Shown: positions 1 through 8,538 of the stretch, piece by piece
Position numbering within the stretch: the first letter of the stretch is position 1
How the letters are laid out: every line of letters begins with the position of its first letter
Source: Amycolatopsis mediterranei
GTDB taxonomy: Bacteria; Actinomycetota; Actinomycetes; Mycobacteriales; Pseudonocardiaceae
Length of the DNA: 64,000 nt
Reading direction: 5' to 3'
Assembly: GCF_026017845.1 (NCBI RefSeq)
Contig: NZ_CP100416.1
Location: 4,435,615 to 4,499,614, forward strand
Position numbers and translations under genes: made by a program
The notes under the pieces: generated by a model
What the model was told of the DNA's origin: nothing
The model's database searches: none
The model's input: only the letters and a program-made list of their open reading frames with translations

Positions 1-811
1 GCAGGCCCTGGACCTGGAGCTGGCCGAGGACGGGGCCGCCTCCATCCCGAACCTCGTCGTGCTCGGCGACGTCCTCTGGGAACTGGGGGACCTGGCCGGT
101 GCCTACGACCTCCAGACCCAGGCGATCGAGACGGCGACGCGACTCGGTTACGCCGCCGGGCTGCAGCTCGCCGAAAGCCACGCGGGCCGGGCCGCCCAGG
201 CACTCGGTGACCTGGAGCGCGCCGTCGAGCACTACCGGACCGGCCTCGCGCTGTGCCGGTCGGCCGGGGAGCACGCGGACGAGGCCAGCGTGCTCGCCAA
301 CCTCGCGGGAGCGTTGCGCGACCTCGGCGAGTACGAGGAGGCGCTGGCGACCGCCCGCGACGCCCTGGCCAAAGCGACCCGGCTCGGCATGCGGCGGACG
401 CAGGCGAGCGCGCACCACGTCCTCGGCACGGTCATGGTGCAACTCGGCCGGCTCGACGAAGCCCGGACGGCGCTCGAGGCGGCGCTGGACCTTTCCGGCC
501 AGGTGGGCCATCCGCGTGGCCGCGGGGACGCGCTGGTCGCCCTGTCCGCGGTGCACCTGCGCGGCGGGCAATTCGGTGAGGCCGACGACCGGGCCGGTCG
601 GGCCCTGGCCATCAGCGAGGAGACGGGCCACCGCCTGATCCGAGCCGACAGCCTGCTCGCGCTGGCCGCGGTCGAGCTCGAACGCGGCGAATCCGGGGCG
701 GCGCGGGCCCACGCCGAGCAGGCTCGGGCCCTGCACGGGCAGGCGGGCTGCCGGCTGGGTGCCGAGCGCGCTGACGCGCTACTGACGGCGTTGCCGTCCG
801 GATGCCGCTGA
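1..811 (+). CDS. TPR-repeat protein, C-terminal part (5' end outside window)
   Basis: The frame is open from the left edge, so only the C-terminal ~270 residues are present. They are a run of helix-turn-helix tetratricopeptide repeats of about 40 residues, each with a G-x-L-x-x-A pattern and alternating Ala/Leu/Glu-rich helices. This is the arrangement found at the C terminus of actinobacterial SARP/AfsR-type regulators and LAL or NB-ARC signalling proteins, where TPRs sense a ligand or bind a partner. No DNA-binding domain lies in the visible part, so the class cannot be fixed. It ends with TGA at 809-811. The following 204 bp are a convergent intergenic gap with only GC-rich imperfect hairpins. 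Confidence 0.75.
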   Translation, partial: QALDLELAEDGAASIPNLVVLGDVLWELGDLAGAYDLQTQAIETATRLGYAAGLQLAESHAGRAAQALGDLERAVEHYRTGLALCRSAGEHADEASVLANLAGALRDLGEYEEALATARDALAKATRLGMRRTQASAHHVLGTVMVQLGRLDEARTALEAALDLSGQVGHPRGRGDALVALSAVHLRGGQFGEADDRAGRALAISEETGHRLIRADSLLALAAVELERGESGAARAHAEQARALHGQAGCRLGAERADALLTALPSGCR

Positions 812-1015
812 GGGGTCCGGTGTCCGGGAGCGTCCAGGTATGTCCAGGATCCGGCGGTTCCCGGCGCAGGACGTGGTGAAGTGGGGCAGTCGTCCCCCCC
901 GCCGGGGACGGTCCCGGTGCCCGGGGGTGCACTGGCCGGCGGTTCGGCGTTCGCAGCCATGGGGAGGTGGCGACGCCGAACCGCCGTGGCCCGGGCCGGG
1001 AGCGGGACCAGCGCG

Positions 1016-1231
1016 TCACCGCCCCAAGGTCGTCCGGACCGCTCGCTCGACCAGGATCGGCACGAAGGCGTGGATCCGGGCCCCGGCGAACCGGGCTCGT
1101 TCGTGGGCGACCAGGTCGTGGAGACGAGCCCGGGTGACGCCCGAATAGTCCCGGTCCAGCCGGTCTTCGAGCTGGGCGAGGTGCAGGTCGAGCTGTTCGG
1201 AAGCCATCGTGTCCAACGTCGGCGTGCTCAT
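1016..1231 (-). CDS. Small helical protein (three-helix-bundle dimerization type)
   Basis: A 71-residue acidic protein beginning MSTPTLDTMASEQL. Three predicted helices carry regular heptad-like Leu/Val/Ala spacing, and the ends are charged. It resembles the short actinobacterial three-helix-bundle dimerization family, whose members have no known enzymatic role. The ATG at 1229-1231 is chosen because upstream in-frame sequence is Arg/Pro-rich and looks non-coding. It lies tail to tail with the preceding TPR gene. Function is not assignable from sequence. Confidence 0.6.
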   Translation of the reverse strand: MSTPTLDTMASEQLDLHLAQLEDRLDRDYSGVTRARLHDLVAHERARFAGARIHAFVPILVERAVRTTLGR

Positions 1232-1316
1232 CGGGCCTCCTGCCGCTTCGGTCGTGTCATGAGAGACATGCCCCATGAGACGACAAGAAGGTGAACTGGA
1301 GGTGAACAGCAGGAAT

Positions 1317-1733
1317 TCACGCGGGCGCCGGCCTGGTTCGGGATTCTTGGACGTCGTCGGTGACGAGCACGAGGTCGGCTTCGGGGAGCGCGTCGCGCGC
1401 CGCTTGCTCCTGGGTCTTCGGGACGCCGCGCAGCTCGATCCGCACCGCACCGAGGCGCCGGAGGCGGACCAGGTCCCCGACCGGCTCGGCCGTGGTCAGG
1501 GTCAGCCGGCGCAGGGTGGGGAGCTCGGCCAGCTCGCCGACCTCCTCGACGCCGGGGATGCCGGCCGTCGCGATGGCTTCGACCTCGGCCAGGCGGGTGA
1601 TGCCGCGCAGGTTGCGCTGGTCCGCGCGCACCGCCAGTCCCAGTTCGCCGACGCGGAGCCCCGCCGGGAGCACGCCCAGGCCCTGCGAAAGCTTCCGGGG
1701 AGGCCGGCGCCGCACCGATCGTCCGAGCCGCAC
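1317..1733 (-). pseudogene. Possible leucine-rich-repeat remnant
   Basis: The C-terminal two thirds read as short leucine-rich repeats of about 22 residues (L-x-x-L-x-x-I/V, for example around LRGITRLAEVEAIATAGIPG and LAELPTLRRLTLTTAEPV). The first ~35 residues are Arg/Pro-rich and do not match the repeat register. No good ribosome binding site precedes the nominal start. This suggests the surviving 3' part of a larger LRR protein, or a small hypothetical gene whose start is wrong. Both readings are weakly supported. Confidence 0.3.
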
Positions 1734-1822
1734 GATTCACCGCGGCGGACCCCACCGGCACCTTCCTCGACGCGGGCGGGGTCTCCCCGTGGTGACGCGG
1801 TAGCCGCCGGGTCGGTCCCCGG

Positions 1823-2614
1823 TCAGTTGCCGGCGTGGGCGGTGTTGTCGAGCCAGTGCCGGGCGAGGTCGGTGTCGCCGTCGATGGCGATGCCGGCTTC
1901 GCCGTCGGTCATGGAGAGCCGCCGGGTCAAGGTCAGCAGCAGGGATCGTGCCGGGCCGGTCACGGTCACGTCGGCCTGCCGGGTTCCGGGCTGCCACGTC
2001 GCTCCGTCCGGCCGCCGTTCGACGAACCACGCACCCGCGGTGTCGGGGGCCTGCCACTGCAGGGTCTGCCCGGTGCCCCGGAGCGCTTGGGCGGACTCGG
2101 GCCGCTGCAGGTGCCACGTGGGGGACGTGAGCATCGCGAGGTGGTGGTCGATGAGGGCGGCCGCGATGGCGGCATCGACGTCGGCCGGGCGGCCCGCGGC
2201 GTTGGCGGCGTCGAAGCCGTGGACGACCGCCTCGTTCAGCATGCTGGACAGCCAGAACCGCGTCCCGGACCGCTCGTCGCCCGCGGCGTTGAACACCGGC
2301 GCGTCGAGCGCGTCGTCGGCGCACGCGTTCGCGACCCGCTGCGCGGACTCCGACAGCCACGCCGGCCACTGGCGGGGATCCGTGGGCAGCACGGCCGGCT
2401 CCGTCGGCAGCCGGGTGGGGTCGGTGATCCGCCGTTCGATGATCTCCGCGACCCAGTTCTGGGTCTGGCCCACGTGCGTGACGAGGTCGGTGATCGTCCA
2501 CTTCGGGGCGGTCGGCACTTCCGCGTGCGGCCCGGCCGCGGCGGCCGATTCGCCCAGGCGCCGGGTGTGTTCGACGATGGCGCGCCGGGTGGTCTCCGCG
2601 TTCAGTCCGGTCAT
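1823..2614 (-). CDS. Maleylpyruvate isomerase family mycothiol-dependent enzyme
   Basis: A 263-residue DinB/MDMPI-fold protein. The N-terminal four-helix bundle contains the W-T-I-x-D-L-V-x-H segment near residue 45 and a second metal-ligand helix (L-N-E-A-V-V-H-G-F-D-A) near residue 130. The C-terminal ~90 residues form the small MDMPI C domain. In this family a divalent metal and mycothiol support isomerase or S-transferase chemistry, and most actinobacterial paralogues have unknown substrates. It lies 30 bp downstream of the MOSC-reductase gene on the same strand, so co-transcription is likely. Mycothiol dependence also supports an actinobacterial host. Confidence 0.85.
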   Translation of the reverse strand: MTGLNAETTRRAIVEHTRRLGESAAAAGPHAEVPTAPKWTITDLVTHVGQTQNWVAEIIERRITDPTRLPTEPAVLPTDPRQWPAWLSESAQRVANACADDALDAPVFNAAGDERSGTRFWLSSMLNEAVVHGFDAANAAGRPADVDAAIAAALIDHHLAMLTSPTWHLQRPESAQALRGTGQTLQWQAPDTAGAWFVERRPDGATWQPGTRQADVTVTGPARSLLLTLTRRLSMTDGEAGIAIDGDTDLARHWLDNTAHAGN

Positions 2615-2644
2615 CGGTGTCCTCTCGGTGGGAAGGGGCCCTCG

Positions 2645-4321
2645 TCAGAGATCCAGGACGACGTCGTCCTGCGGCCGGGCGCAGCAGACGAGGGCATCGC
2701 CGGGCGCCGGCGGCTCGAGCGGGTCGGGGTCGTAGCGCACCCGGCCGGACAGTAGCGGGGTCGCGCAGGTGTGGCAGACGCCGGTACGGCACGACCAGCG
2801 CGTCGGCACGTCGCACGCCTCGGCGAACTCGAGCAGGCTCGGGTAGCCGTCGCTCCACGGCACCGTGAGCCCGCTGCGCGCGAACGTGACCGCGGGCCCC
2901 GTTCCCGCGGCACCGGCCGGGGGATGCGGGGTCTTGCGGACGACGCCGGTGAGGCCGGGGTTGATCGCGGACACGCCGCCGAACAGTTCACTGTGGACAC
3001 GAGTCGGGTCGAAACCCAGCGATACCAGGGAATCCCGCATCGCCGTCATGAAGGCGTCCGGCCCGCACAGGTAGGCCGTGCCGTCGACGGGAAGGTCCAA
3101 AGCGGACAGTGTCTCGCGGGTCAGCCGGCCGTTTTCCGCGGTGTAGCGGATGTGCTCGTGGCCGTGCGGAAGGCTCGCCAGCAGCCGGTGCGCTTCGGCG
3201 GCGAACGCGTGCTCGGCCGCGGTCCGGGTGGTGTGCAGCCACCAGACCTCCCGGGACGCCCGGTTCGCGGCGAGTGCGTGCAGCATGGCCAGGACCGGCG
3301 TCACGCCGATGCCCGCGGACACGAGGACCACGGGACGGTCGTCTTCGGCCAGGACGAACTCGCCCCGGGGCGCCGCGACGTCCACGACCGCGCCGGCCGC
3401 CAGGTGCGTGTGGAGGTAGCTGCTGACCACCCCGTCCCGCTTGACGCTGATGCGGTATTCGCGGTCCGACGGCGCCGCCGACAGCGAGTAGCTGCGGACC
3501 GGCGCCGGGTCGCCGGCCCCGGGTACCCGCAGGGTGAGGTACTGGCCCGGCTCGGGCCGGGGGAGCGGCGCGCCGTCGTCGGCGGCCAGGTGGAGCGAAT
3601 CCACGGTCGTGCTCTCGGGCACCACCCGGGCGACGCGCAGCGGCCGGAACCCGCTCCAGCCACGGGGTGCCGGCGGTTCCTCCGCGGCCAGCAGGTCCCG
3701 GAACGACCCCTGCCAGCCGGGACTGAGCGCGGGGACGTCGAGGGCTTTGCGCAGCGTGTCCCGGTCGCGGCCGGGCAGGTAGAGGAGCGCGTCGATGTCC
3801 GCGACGGTCAGCTCGTGCCGGCCGGTCCGGGTGCGGACGATCTCGTCGCCGGCCTGGACGTGGCCTTCGGTGATCACCCGCAGGTAGAAGCCGGGCCGGT
3901 GGTGCGCCACCAGCAGGGAGGGCATCCGCGGCTCGCCGAGGCGCATCCCGACGCGGAAGCACGTGACGCGCGGCTGGGTGACCTCGAACTCGGCCTCGCC
4001 GATGCGGAACCGGTCGCCGATGTGCACCTCGTCGTCGGGCAGGCCGTCGACGGTGAAGTTCTCGCCGAACCGGCCGTCCTCGAGGTCGTCGCGGCCGAGG
4101 AACCGCCGCCAGTGCTCGTAGGACTGGCGCTGGTACACGAGCACCGCGCGGTTCTCGCCGCCGTGGCCGCCCAGATCGCCTTGGCCGTCACCGTCGACGT
4201 TGAGCCGGCGGACCAGGCGGCGGCCTTCGACCGGGTACTTGAAGATTCCCGTGTGGACGGTCCGGCCCTGCCAGGGCACGTCCTGGGGCATCCCGACGTT
4301 CAGCGACACCAAGCGGGCCAT
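2645..4321 (-). CDS. MOSC domain / ferredoxin-NAD(P)H reductase / 2Fe-2S fusion protein
   Basis: A 558-residue three-part electron-transfer protein. Residues ~1-220 are a YiiM-like MOSC domain (G-x-x-x-G-D-L-x-x-H-G-G near residue 45, conserved Cys in the V-T-C-F motif). Residues ~225-440 are an FAD/NAD(P) oxidoreductase with the R-S-Y-S-L-S flavin motif and a G-I-G-V-T-P nucleotide motif. The last ~85 residues are a plant-type ferredoxin with C-x4-C-x2-C plus a distal Cys. Relatives reduce N-hydroxylated compounds or supply electrons to oxygenases, and the substrate here is unknown. The start at 4321 is preferred over upstream codons because it has a GGAG motif about 10 nt before it and begins the conserved MOSC strand. 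Confidence 0.9.
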   Translation of the reverse strand: MARLVSLNVGMPQDVPWQGRTVHTGIFKYPVEGRRLVRRLNVDGDGQGDLGGHGGENRAVLVYQRQSYEHWRRFLGRDDLEDGRFGENFTVDGLPDDEVHIGDRFRIGEAEFEVTQPRVTCFRVGMRLGEPRMPSLLVAHHRPGFYLRVITEGHVQAGDEIVRTRTGRHELTVADIDALLYLPGRDRDTLRKALDVPALSPGWQGSFRDLLAAEEPPAPRGWSGFRPLRVARVVPESTTVDSLHLAADDGAPLPRPEPGQYLTLRVPGAGDPAPVRSYSLSAAPSDREYRISVKRDGVVSSYLHTHLAAGAVVDVAAPRGEFVLAEDDRPVVLVSAGIGVTPVLAMLHALAANRASREVWWLHTTRTAAEHAFAAEAHRLLASLPHGHEHIRYTAENGRLTRETLSALDLPVDGTAYLCGPDAFMTAMRDSLVSLGFDPTRVHSELFGGVSAINPGLTGVVRKTPHPPAGAAGTGPAVTFARSGLTVPWSDGYPSLLEFAEACDVPTRWSCRTGVCHTCATPLLSGRVRYDPDPLEPPAPGDALVCCARPQDDVVLDL

Positions 4322-4364
4322 GGTGGTCGTCTCCGTTCCGTCCGCGGAAATCCCGGTGTGGTGG

Positions 4365-5483
4365 TCAGCTTTCGGCAACGGCTTCGACCAGGCGGTCGCG
4401 GCCGTGGTCGAGGGCGGACAGCAGCGCGCCGCGCAGGGCCGCCGAGTCCGTGACTTCGCCGGCCGTCACCCGCACCGGCCCGGGCGCCGCCGCGCTGACC
4501 GTTCGCCGGATTTCGGTCACGAGCCCCGCCCGGCTCCCGGCCGGGCCGCCCAGCACGATGAGGTCAGGGTCGACGATCGTGCAGATCGCGGCCACGGCCC
4601 GGCCGAGTGTCGCGCCCAGCAGCTGGAGCCGTTCGATGGCCACGGCGTCCCCGGACGCCGCGTTGTCGAGGGTGCTCAGCAGCGCGCCGACGTCGAGTGA
4701 CGGCGCGTCCGCGCGGCCGAACCCCTGGCCGGCCAGCGCGTCGGCGAGTGTGCGCCCCGCGCTGTCCAGGTAGCCGATCTCGCCCGCGAGCCCGTGCGCG
4801 CCGCGGATCAGGTGCTCGCCGACGTAGAGGCTGACGCCGAGCCCGGCGCCGACGTAGACGTACGCGAAGCTCTTCGCGCCCCGCGCGGCGCCCTCCCGCC
4901 GTTCGGCGAGCGCGGAGAAGTTGACGTCGTTGTCGAGCAGGACGTCCGAGCCGATTTCGCCGGCCCGCAGAGTGCCTTCGGGGAAGGGCGAGCCCGGCAG
5001 GGCGACGACCTGGTGCGCGACGGGGTCGACGGGGTTGGCGACCGAGATCGCGGTCGCCCGCACCGGCCCCGGCCCGGCGGCGCTCGCGGCGGTGACGGCC
5101 GCCCGCACCGCGGCCGCCATCGGCCGGCGGCCGGGCGCGTGCCGCTCGGTGGCCAGGACGGTCCCGGTCAAGTCGGTCGTCACGGTGCGGATGCCCTGCT
5201 GGTTGACCTCGGCGGCGACGACGCGGCCGGCGTCGGCGGCCAGTTCGTAGAAGGTGGCGATCCGGCCGCGGCGGCCGGTCTGGTCGGAGCCGGTGGCCCG
5301 CAGTGCGCCTGCCGTCTCCAGCCGCCGGACGGACTCGGAGATCGTCGGCTTCGAGATCCCGGTGGTCGCGGCGAGTTCGGCCCGCGTGATCCGGTTCCGG
5401 GCGAAGACCCGGTCGAGCACCGCGCGGTCGGTCATGGCCCGCAGCATCGCCAGGCGCGGGAGCGGCCGGTCGGGGTCGGACAT
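4365..5483 (-). CDS. ROK-family transcriptional regulator
   Basis: A 372-residue protein with an N-terminal winged HTH (residues ~15-70, containing I-T-R-A-E-L-A-x-x-T-G-I-S-K-P-T-I-S) followed by a ROK sugar-kinase-like sensory domain. The usual zinc-site cysteines of ROK repressors (C-x-C-G-x-x-G-C) are not evident, so the domain may be degenerate as a kinase. ROK regulators usually repress sugar genes until a sugar or sugar phosphate binds. It is divergent from the DUF1479 gene, and a near-palindromic AGGAGTCCT site sits between them. The gene ends 43 bp before the MOSC fusion gene on the same strand. Confidence 0.9.
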   Translation of the reverse strand: MSDPDRPLPRLAMLRAMTDRAVLDRVFARNRITRAELAATTGISKPTISESVRRLETAGALRATGSDQTGRRGRIATFYELAADAGRVVAAEVNQQGIRTVTTDLTGTVLATERHAPGRRPMAAAVRAAVTAASAAGPGPVRATAISVANPVDPVAHQVVALPGSPFPEGTLRAGEIGSDVLLDNDVNFSALAERREGAARGAKSFAYVYVGAGLGVSLYVGEHLIRGAHGLAGEIGYLDSAGRTLADALAGQGFGRADAPSLDVGALLSTLDNAASGDAVAIERLQLLGATLGRAVAAICTIVDPDLIVLGGPAGSRAGLVTEIRRTVSAAAPGPVRVTAGEVTDSAALRGALLSALDHGRDRLVEAVAES

Positions 5484-5491
5484 GGCACCTC

Positions 5492-5520
5492 TTGTCGCGG
5501 GATCGGTCTCGGGTTACCGT
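5492..5520 (+). promoter_or_regulatory. Predicted promoter of the DUF1479 gene
   Basis: TTGTCG at 5492-5497, a 17-bp spacer and TACCGT at 5515-5520 form a good vegetative-type promoter facing the DUF1479 gene. Transcription would start near 5527, immediately before the ROK-type operator. Inferred from pattern only. Confidence 0.5.
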
Positions 5521-5533
5521 AGCGGGGACATTC

Positions 5534-5550
5534 TAGTAAGGAGTCCTAAC
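5534..5550. promoter_or_regulatory. Predicted ROK operator
   Basis: The core AGGA-G-TCCT (5539-5547) is a perfect odd palindrome inside the imperfect TAGTAAGGAGTCCTAAC. It lies just downstream of the predicted start point of the DUF1479 promoter, in the ROK/DUF1479 divergent region. That is where a repressor would block initiation. Similar AT-flanked palindromes are typical of ROK regulators. Confidence 0.5.
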
Positions 5551-5568
5551 CAAAGATCGCGAGGACGG

Positions 5569-6798
5569 ATGACGACCACCGAGCTGCCTGCGAACATGGC
5601 CGAGGCGATTTCGCGGACGAAACAGGAGCTGCGCGCCCGGATCGGCGACGTCGCCGGCGCGTTCGCCGGAGTCCGGGACCGGATGCGGCGGGAGGTCGAC
5701 GCCGTCGCCACCGACCCGGCCGCCTTTCCGGTGGTCCGGTTCCGCGACATCGCCGAAGGCGCCGTGCCGCACCGGACGCTCGGCGCCGTCCGCCGCCGCG
5801 GGTGCGCCGTCGTCCGAGGCACGTTCGCTCCCGAAACCGCCGAAGCGTGGGACGCCGAGCTGGCCGCGTACCTCGCGGACAACGACTTCGCCGGCACCTA
5901 CCAGGGCCCGGCCGACGACGTCTTCGCCGGCCTCGCGTCCGGGCAGCCGCAGATCTACCCCGTCTACTGGTCGAAGCCGCAGATCCAGGCCCGCCAGCAC
6001 GAGCACATGGTCGCCGTCCGCCGGTTCCTCAACTCCTTCTGGCGGCACGAGTCCGAGGGCCGCGTCTGGTTCGACCCCGATCGCGACACGGCCTACCCCG
6101 ACCGCATCCGCCGCCGCGCGCCCGGATCGGCGTCCCTCGGCCTGTCCGCCCACACCGACTCCGGCTCGGTCGAACGCTGGCTGCTGCCGGCCTACCAGCG
6201 CGTTTTCCGGCACGTCTTCGACGGCGACTGGCGCGCCTACGACCCGTGGGACGGCGCGTACCGCACCGAAGTCGACGAGTACCCGTCGACGGTGATGTGC
6301 TCGGCCTTCCGCACCTTCCAGGGCTGGACGGCCTTGTCGGAGATGCGCCGGGGCGACGGCGTGCTGCACGTCGTGCCGATCCCGTCGGCGATCGTGTACG
6401 TCCTGCTTCGCGCGCTCCAGGACGACATCCCCGGCGACGACCTCTGCGGCGCGGTGAACGGCCAGGCGCTGCCCGTCGACGACAAGTACCACGACGACCT
6501 GCTGCCCGCGCTGACGTCGATCCCCGACGTCGAGCCGGGGGACACGGTGTGGTGGCACGGCGACGTCGTCCACGCGGTCGCCGACGGCACCAATCCGGAC
6601 CGCTGGGGAAGCGTCATGTACATCCCGGCGAGCCCGCATTGCGCGAAGAACGCCGCCTACGCCGAGCAGTGCGGCCGGGCGTTCCTGGCCGGCAAGAGCC
6701 CGGGCGACTTCGCGCCCGAAGACTACGAGCGGACCTGGACCGGCCGCGCCACCGTCGACGACCTGACCGCCGTCGGGCGCGACCAGCTCGGTCTGTGA
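5569..6798 (+). CDS. DUF1479 (YbiU-like) family protein
   Basis: A 409-residue protein matching the YbiU/DUF1479 family, which folds like Fe(II)/2-oxoglutarate dioxygenases. A metal-binding H-T-D motif (S-A-H-T-D-S-G-S) sits near residue 197, and a distal W-W-H-G-D-V-V-H-A segment near residue 330 supplies the second His. The reaction is unknown. ATG 5569 is preferred to in-frame codons upstream because GAGG precedes it and the conserved family N terminus begins here. It is divergent from a ROK regulator, suggesting a role in sugar or sugar-acid metabolism under carbon control. It ends 10 bp from the convergent M20 gene. Confidence 0.88.
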   Translation: MTTTELPANMAEAISRTKQELRARIGDVAGAFAGVRDRMRREVDAVATDPAAFPVVRFRDIAEGAVPHRTLGAVRRRGCAVVRGTFAPETAEAWDAELAAYLADNDFAGTYQGPADDVFAGLASGQPQIYPVYWSKPQIQARQHEHMVAVRRFLNSFWRHESEGRVWFDPDRDTAYPDRIRRRAPGSASLGLSAHTDSGSVERWLLPAYQRVFRHVFDGDWRAYDPWDGAYRTEVDEYPSTVMCSAFRTFQGWTALSEMRRGDGVLHVVPIPSAIVYVLLRALQDDIPGDDLCGAVNGQALPVDDKYHDDLLPALTSIPDVEPGDTVWWHGDVVHAVADGTNPDRWGSVMYIPASPHCAKNAAYAEQCGRAFLAGKSPGDFAPEDYERTWTGRATVDDLTAVGRDQLGL

Positions 6799-6808
6799 GC
6801 GGAGCGGA

Positions 6809-8176
6809 TCAGCCTCCCGTTCGCTCCTTCCGCAGTGCGCCGTAGCCCCGCAGGAACAACGCTTCGGCCAGCGCCATGTCCGCGATCTCCTGCGGTGCCA
6901 CGCTTTCGTTCGGCGCGTGGATGCGGGCCTGCGGTTCCTCGACGCCGATGAGCAGGATCTCGGCATCGGGGTAGGTTTCGGCGAAGACGGTGCACAGCGG
7001 GATCGATCCGCCCTGTCCGAGCCGGCTCGCCGGGCGGCCGTACGCGGTCCGCATGGCTTCGCCCATCGCCTGGTGGGCGGGGCCGCCGGTGGCGGCGCGG
7101 AACGGCTCGCCCATGGCCTCGACCTCCACCGAGACGTCCACGCCCCACGGCGCGGCCGCCATCAGGTGCTCGCTCAGCGCGCACGCCGCGTGGTACGGGT
7201 CGACGCCGGGCGGGATGCGCAGGTTCAGCCGGGCCCGGGCGCGGGGGACGAGCGCCGCCGTGGAGCCGACGACCGGCGGGCAGTCGATGCCGAGCACCGT
7301 CACCGCCGGACGCGCCCACAGCGTGTCCCCGACTTCGCCGCTGCCGAGCAGGACGGCGCCGGGGGACAGGCCCGCGTCGGCCCGGAACTGCGCCGCCGGG
7401 TACGGGGCGCCCGGCCAGCGGCCGTCGCCGGGCAGGCCGTGGACGGTCGTGGCGCCGTCGTCGTCGCGCAGGGTGGCCAGCACCGTCACCAGCGCGGCCA
7501 GTGCGTCCGGCGCGGGGCCGCCGAACATGCCGGAGTGCAGTTCGGACGGCAGTGCGTCGACGTGGACGACGACGTTGACCATGCCGCGCAGGCTGACCGT
7601 GACCGCCGGGTGCCCGACCGCGACGTTCCCGGTGTCGCCCACCAGGATCGCGTCGGCGCGCAGGAGTTCGGCGTGCTTGGGCACGAACGCCTCCAGACCG
7701 CCGGTGCCCTGCTCCTCCGAACCCTCGACGACCAGCTTGAGGTCGACCGGCACGTCGTCGCCGAGGGCCCGCAGCGCGGTGAGGTGCATGAGGATGTTGC
7801 CCTTGCAGTCGGCTGCGCCGCGGCCGTACCAGCGTCCGTCCACTTCGGTCAGCCGGAACGGCGGCGTCCGCCACTGGTCGTCCGCCAAGGGCGGCTGGAC
7901 GTCGTAGTGGGCGTAGAGCAGCACGGTCGGGGCGTCCTCGTGGCCGCACGGCCGGGAGCCGAGCACGGCTTGGCTGCCGTCCGGGGTGTCGGCGAGGTGG
8001 GTGTCGAACCCGGCCCCGGCGAACGCCTCGGCCACCCAGGCGGCGGCGCGCCGGCACTCCTCCGGCGGGAACTGCCGTGGGTCGGCGACCGAGCGCATCG
8101 CGACCAGGTCCGCGAGTTCATCGCGGGCTCGCGGCATCAGCTCGTCCACTCGCTTCCGGAGATCCATCGCGCTCAC
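6809..8176 (-). CDS. M20 family metallodipeptidase
   Basis: A 455-residue cytosolic zinc dipeptidase of the CNDP/PepV-like M20 branch. The first zinc site is Y-A-H-Y-D-V-Q-P-P (near residue 90), the second metal motif is G-R-G-A-A-D-C-K-G, and the catalytic Glu pair lies in E-G-S-E-E-Q-G. A lid domain occupies roughly residues 210-325. It would cleave dipeptides or N-acyl amino acids. The GTG start at 8176 overlaps the stop of the small upstream gene in a GTGA junction, so it is the third gene of an operon with an APC permease. This suggests the permease feeds substrates to this peptidase. Confidence 0.9.
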   Translation of the reverse strand: MSAMDLRKRVDELMPRARDELADLVAMRSVADPRQFPPEECRRAAAWVAEAFAGAGFDTHLADTPDGSQAVLGSRPCGHEDAPTVLLYAHYDVQPPLADDQWRTPPFRLTEVDGRWYGRGAADCKGNILMHLTALRALGDDVPVDLKLVVEGSEEQGTGGLEAFVPKHAELLRADAILVGDTGNVAVGHPAVTVSLRGMVNVVVHVDALPSELHSGMFGGPAPDALAALVTVLATLRDDDGATTVHGLPGDGRWPGAPYPAAQFRADAGLSPGAVLLGSGEVGDTLWARPAVTVLGIDCPPVVGSTAALVPRARARLNLRIPPGVDPYHAACALSEHLMAAAPWGVDVSVEVEAMGEPFRAATGGPAHQAMGEAMRTAYGRPASRLGQGGSIPLCTVFAETYPDAEILLIGVEEPQARIHAPNESVAPQEIADMALAEALFLRGYGALRKERTGG

Positions 8177-8538
8177 CGGGCCTTCTCGGGACAGTAGACC
8201 TCGATGACGAGCTCCCGCACGCGGACCAGCGTCTCCGGCGGCAGGGCCGGGAGCGCCGCGGGGCCGCTCGCCCGGGCGAGCGCCGCACCGGGATCGGCGC
8301 AGATCGCGCCGCCGTCCGTGCCGAGCAGCTTGACGAGCTGGTCGCGCGAGGGCGACCGCGCACCCTCCTGGGCGAGCCGGACGGCGAGCCGATCGGCTTT
8401 CGCTTCCGCTTCGGCGGACGCCCGCGCGGAGCGGGAGACCAGGTACCCGGCCGCGAGCAGGCCGCCCAGCACGATGCCGACGGCCAGGTAGACGAGCATC
8501 CGCTGCGTCCGGCTCGATCGTTCGTCCACAGTGGTCAT
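8173..8538 (-). CDS. Small single-span membrane protein in the APC permease operon
   Basis: A 121-residue protein with one N-terminal transmembrane helix (residues ~14-34, L-V-Y-L-A-V-G-I-V-L-G-G-L-L-A-A-G), then a charged Ala/Glu helix and an extracytoplasmic domain carrying two cysteines near residues 80 and 116 that could form a disulphide. It overlaps the permease stop by ATGA and the peptidase start by GTGA. Strict translational coupling implies an accessory subunit or membrane-tethered partner of the permease. No family recognised. Confidence 0.7.
   Translation of the reverse strand: MTTVDERSSRTQRMLVYLAVGIVLGGLLAAGYLVSRSARASAEAEAKADRLAVRLAQEGARSPSRDQLVKLLGTDGGAICADPGAALARASGPAALPALPPETLVRVRELVIEVYCPEKAR

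Noticed and set aside
812..1015. GC-rich stem candidates after the TPR gene
   Set aside because: Several overlapping imperfect pairings are possible and none is dominant, so no terminator is claimed.
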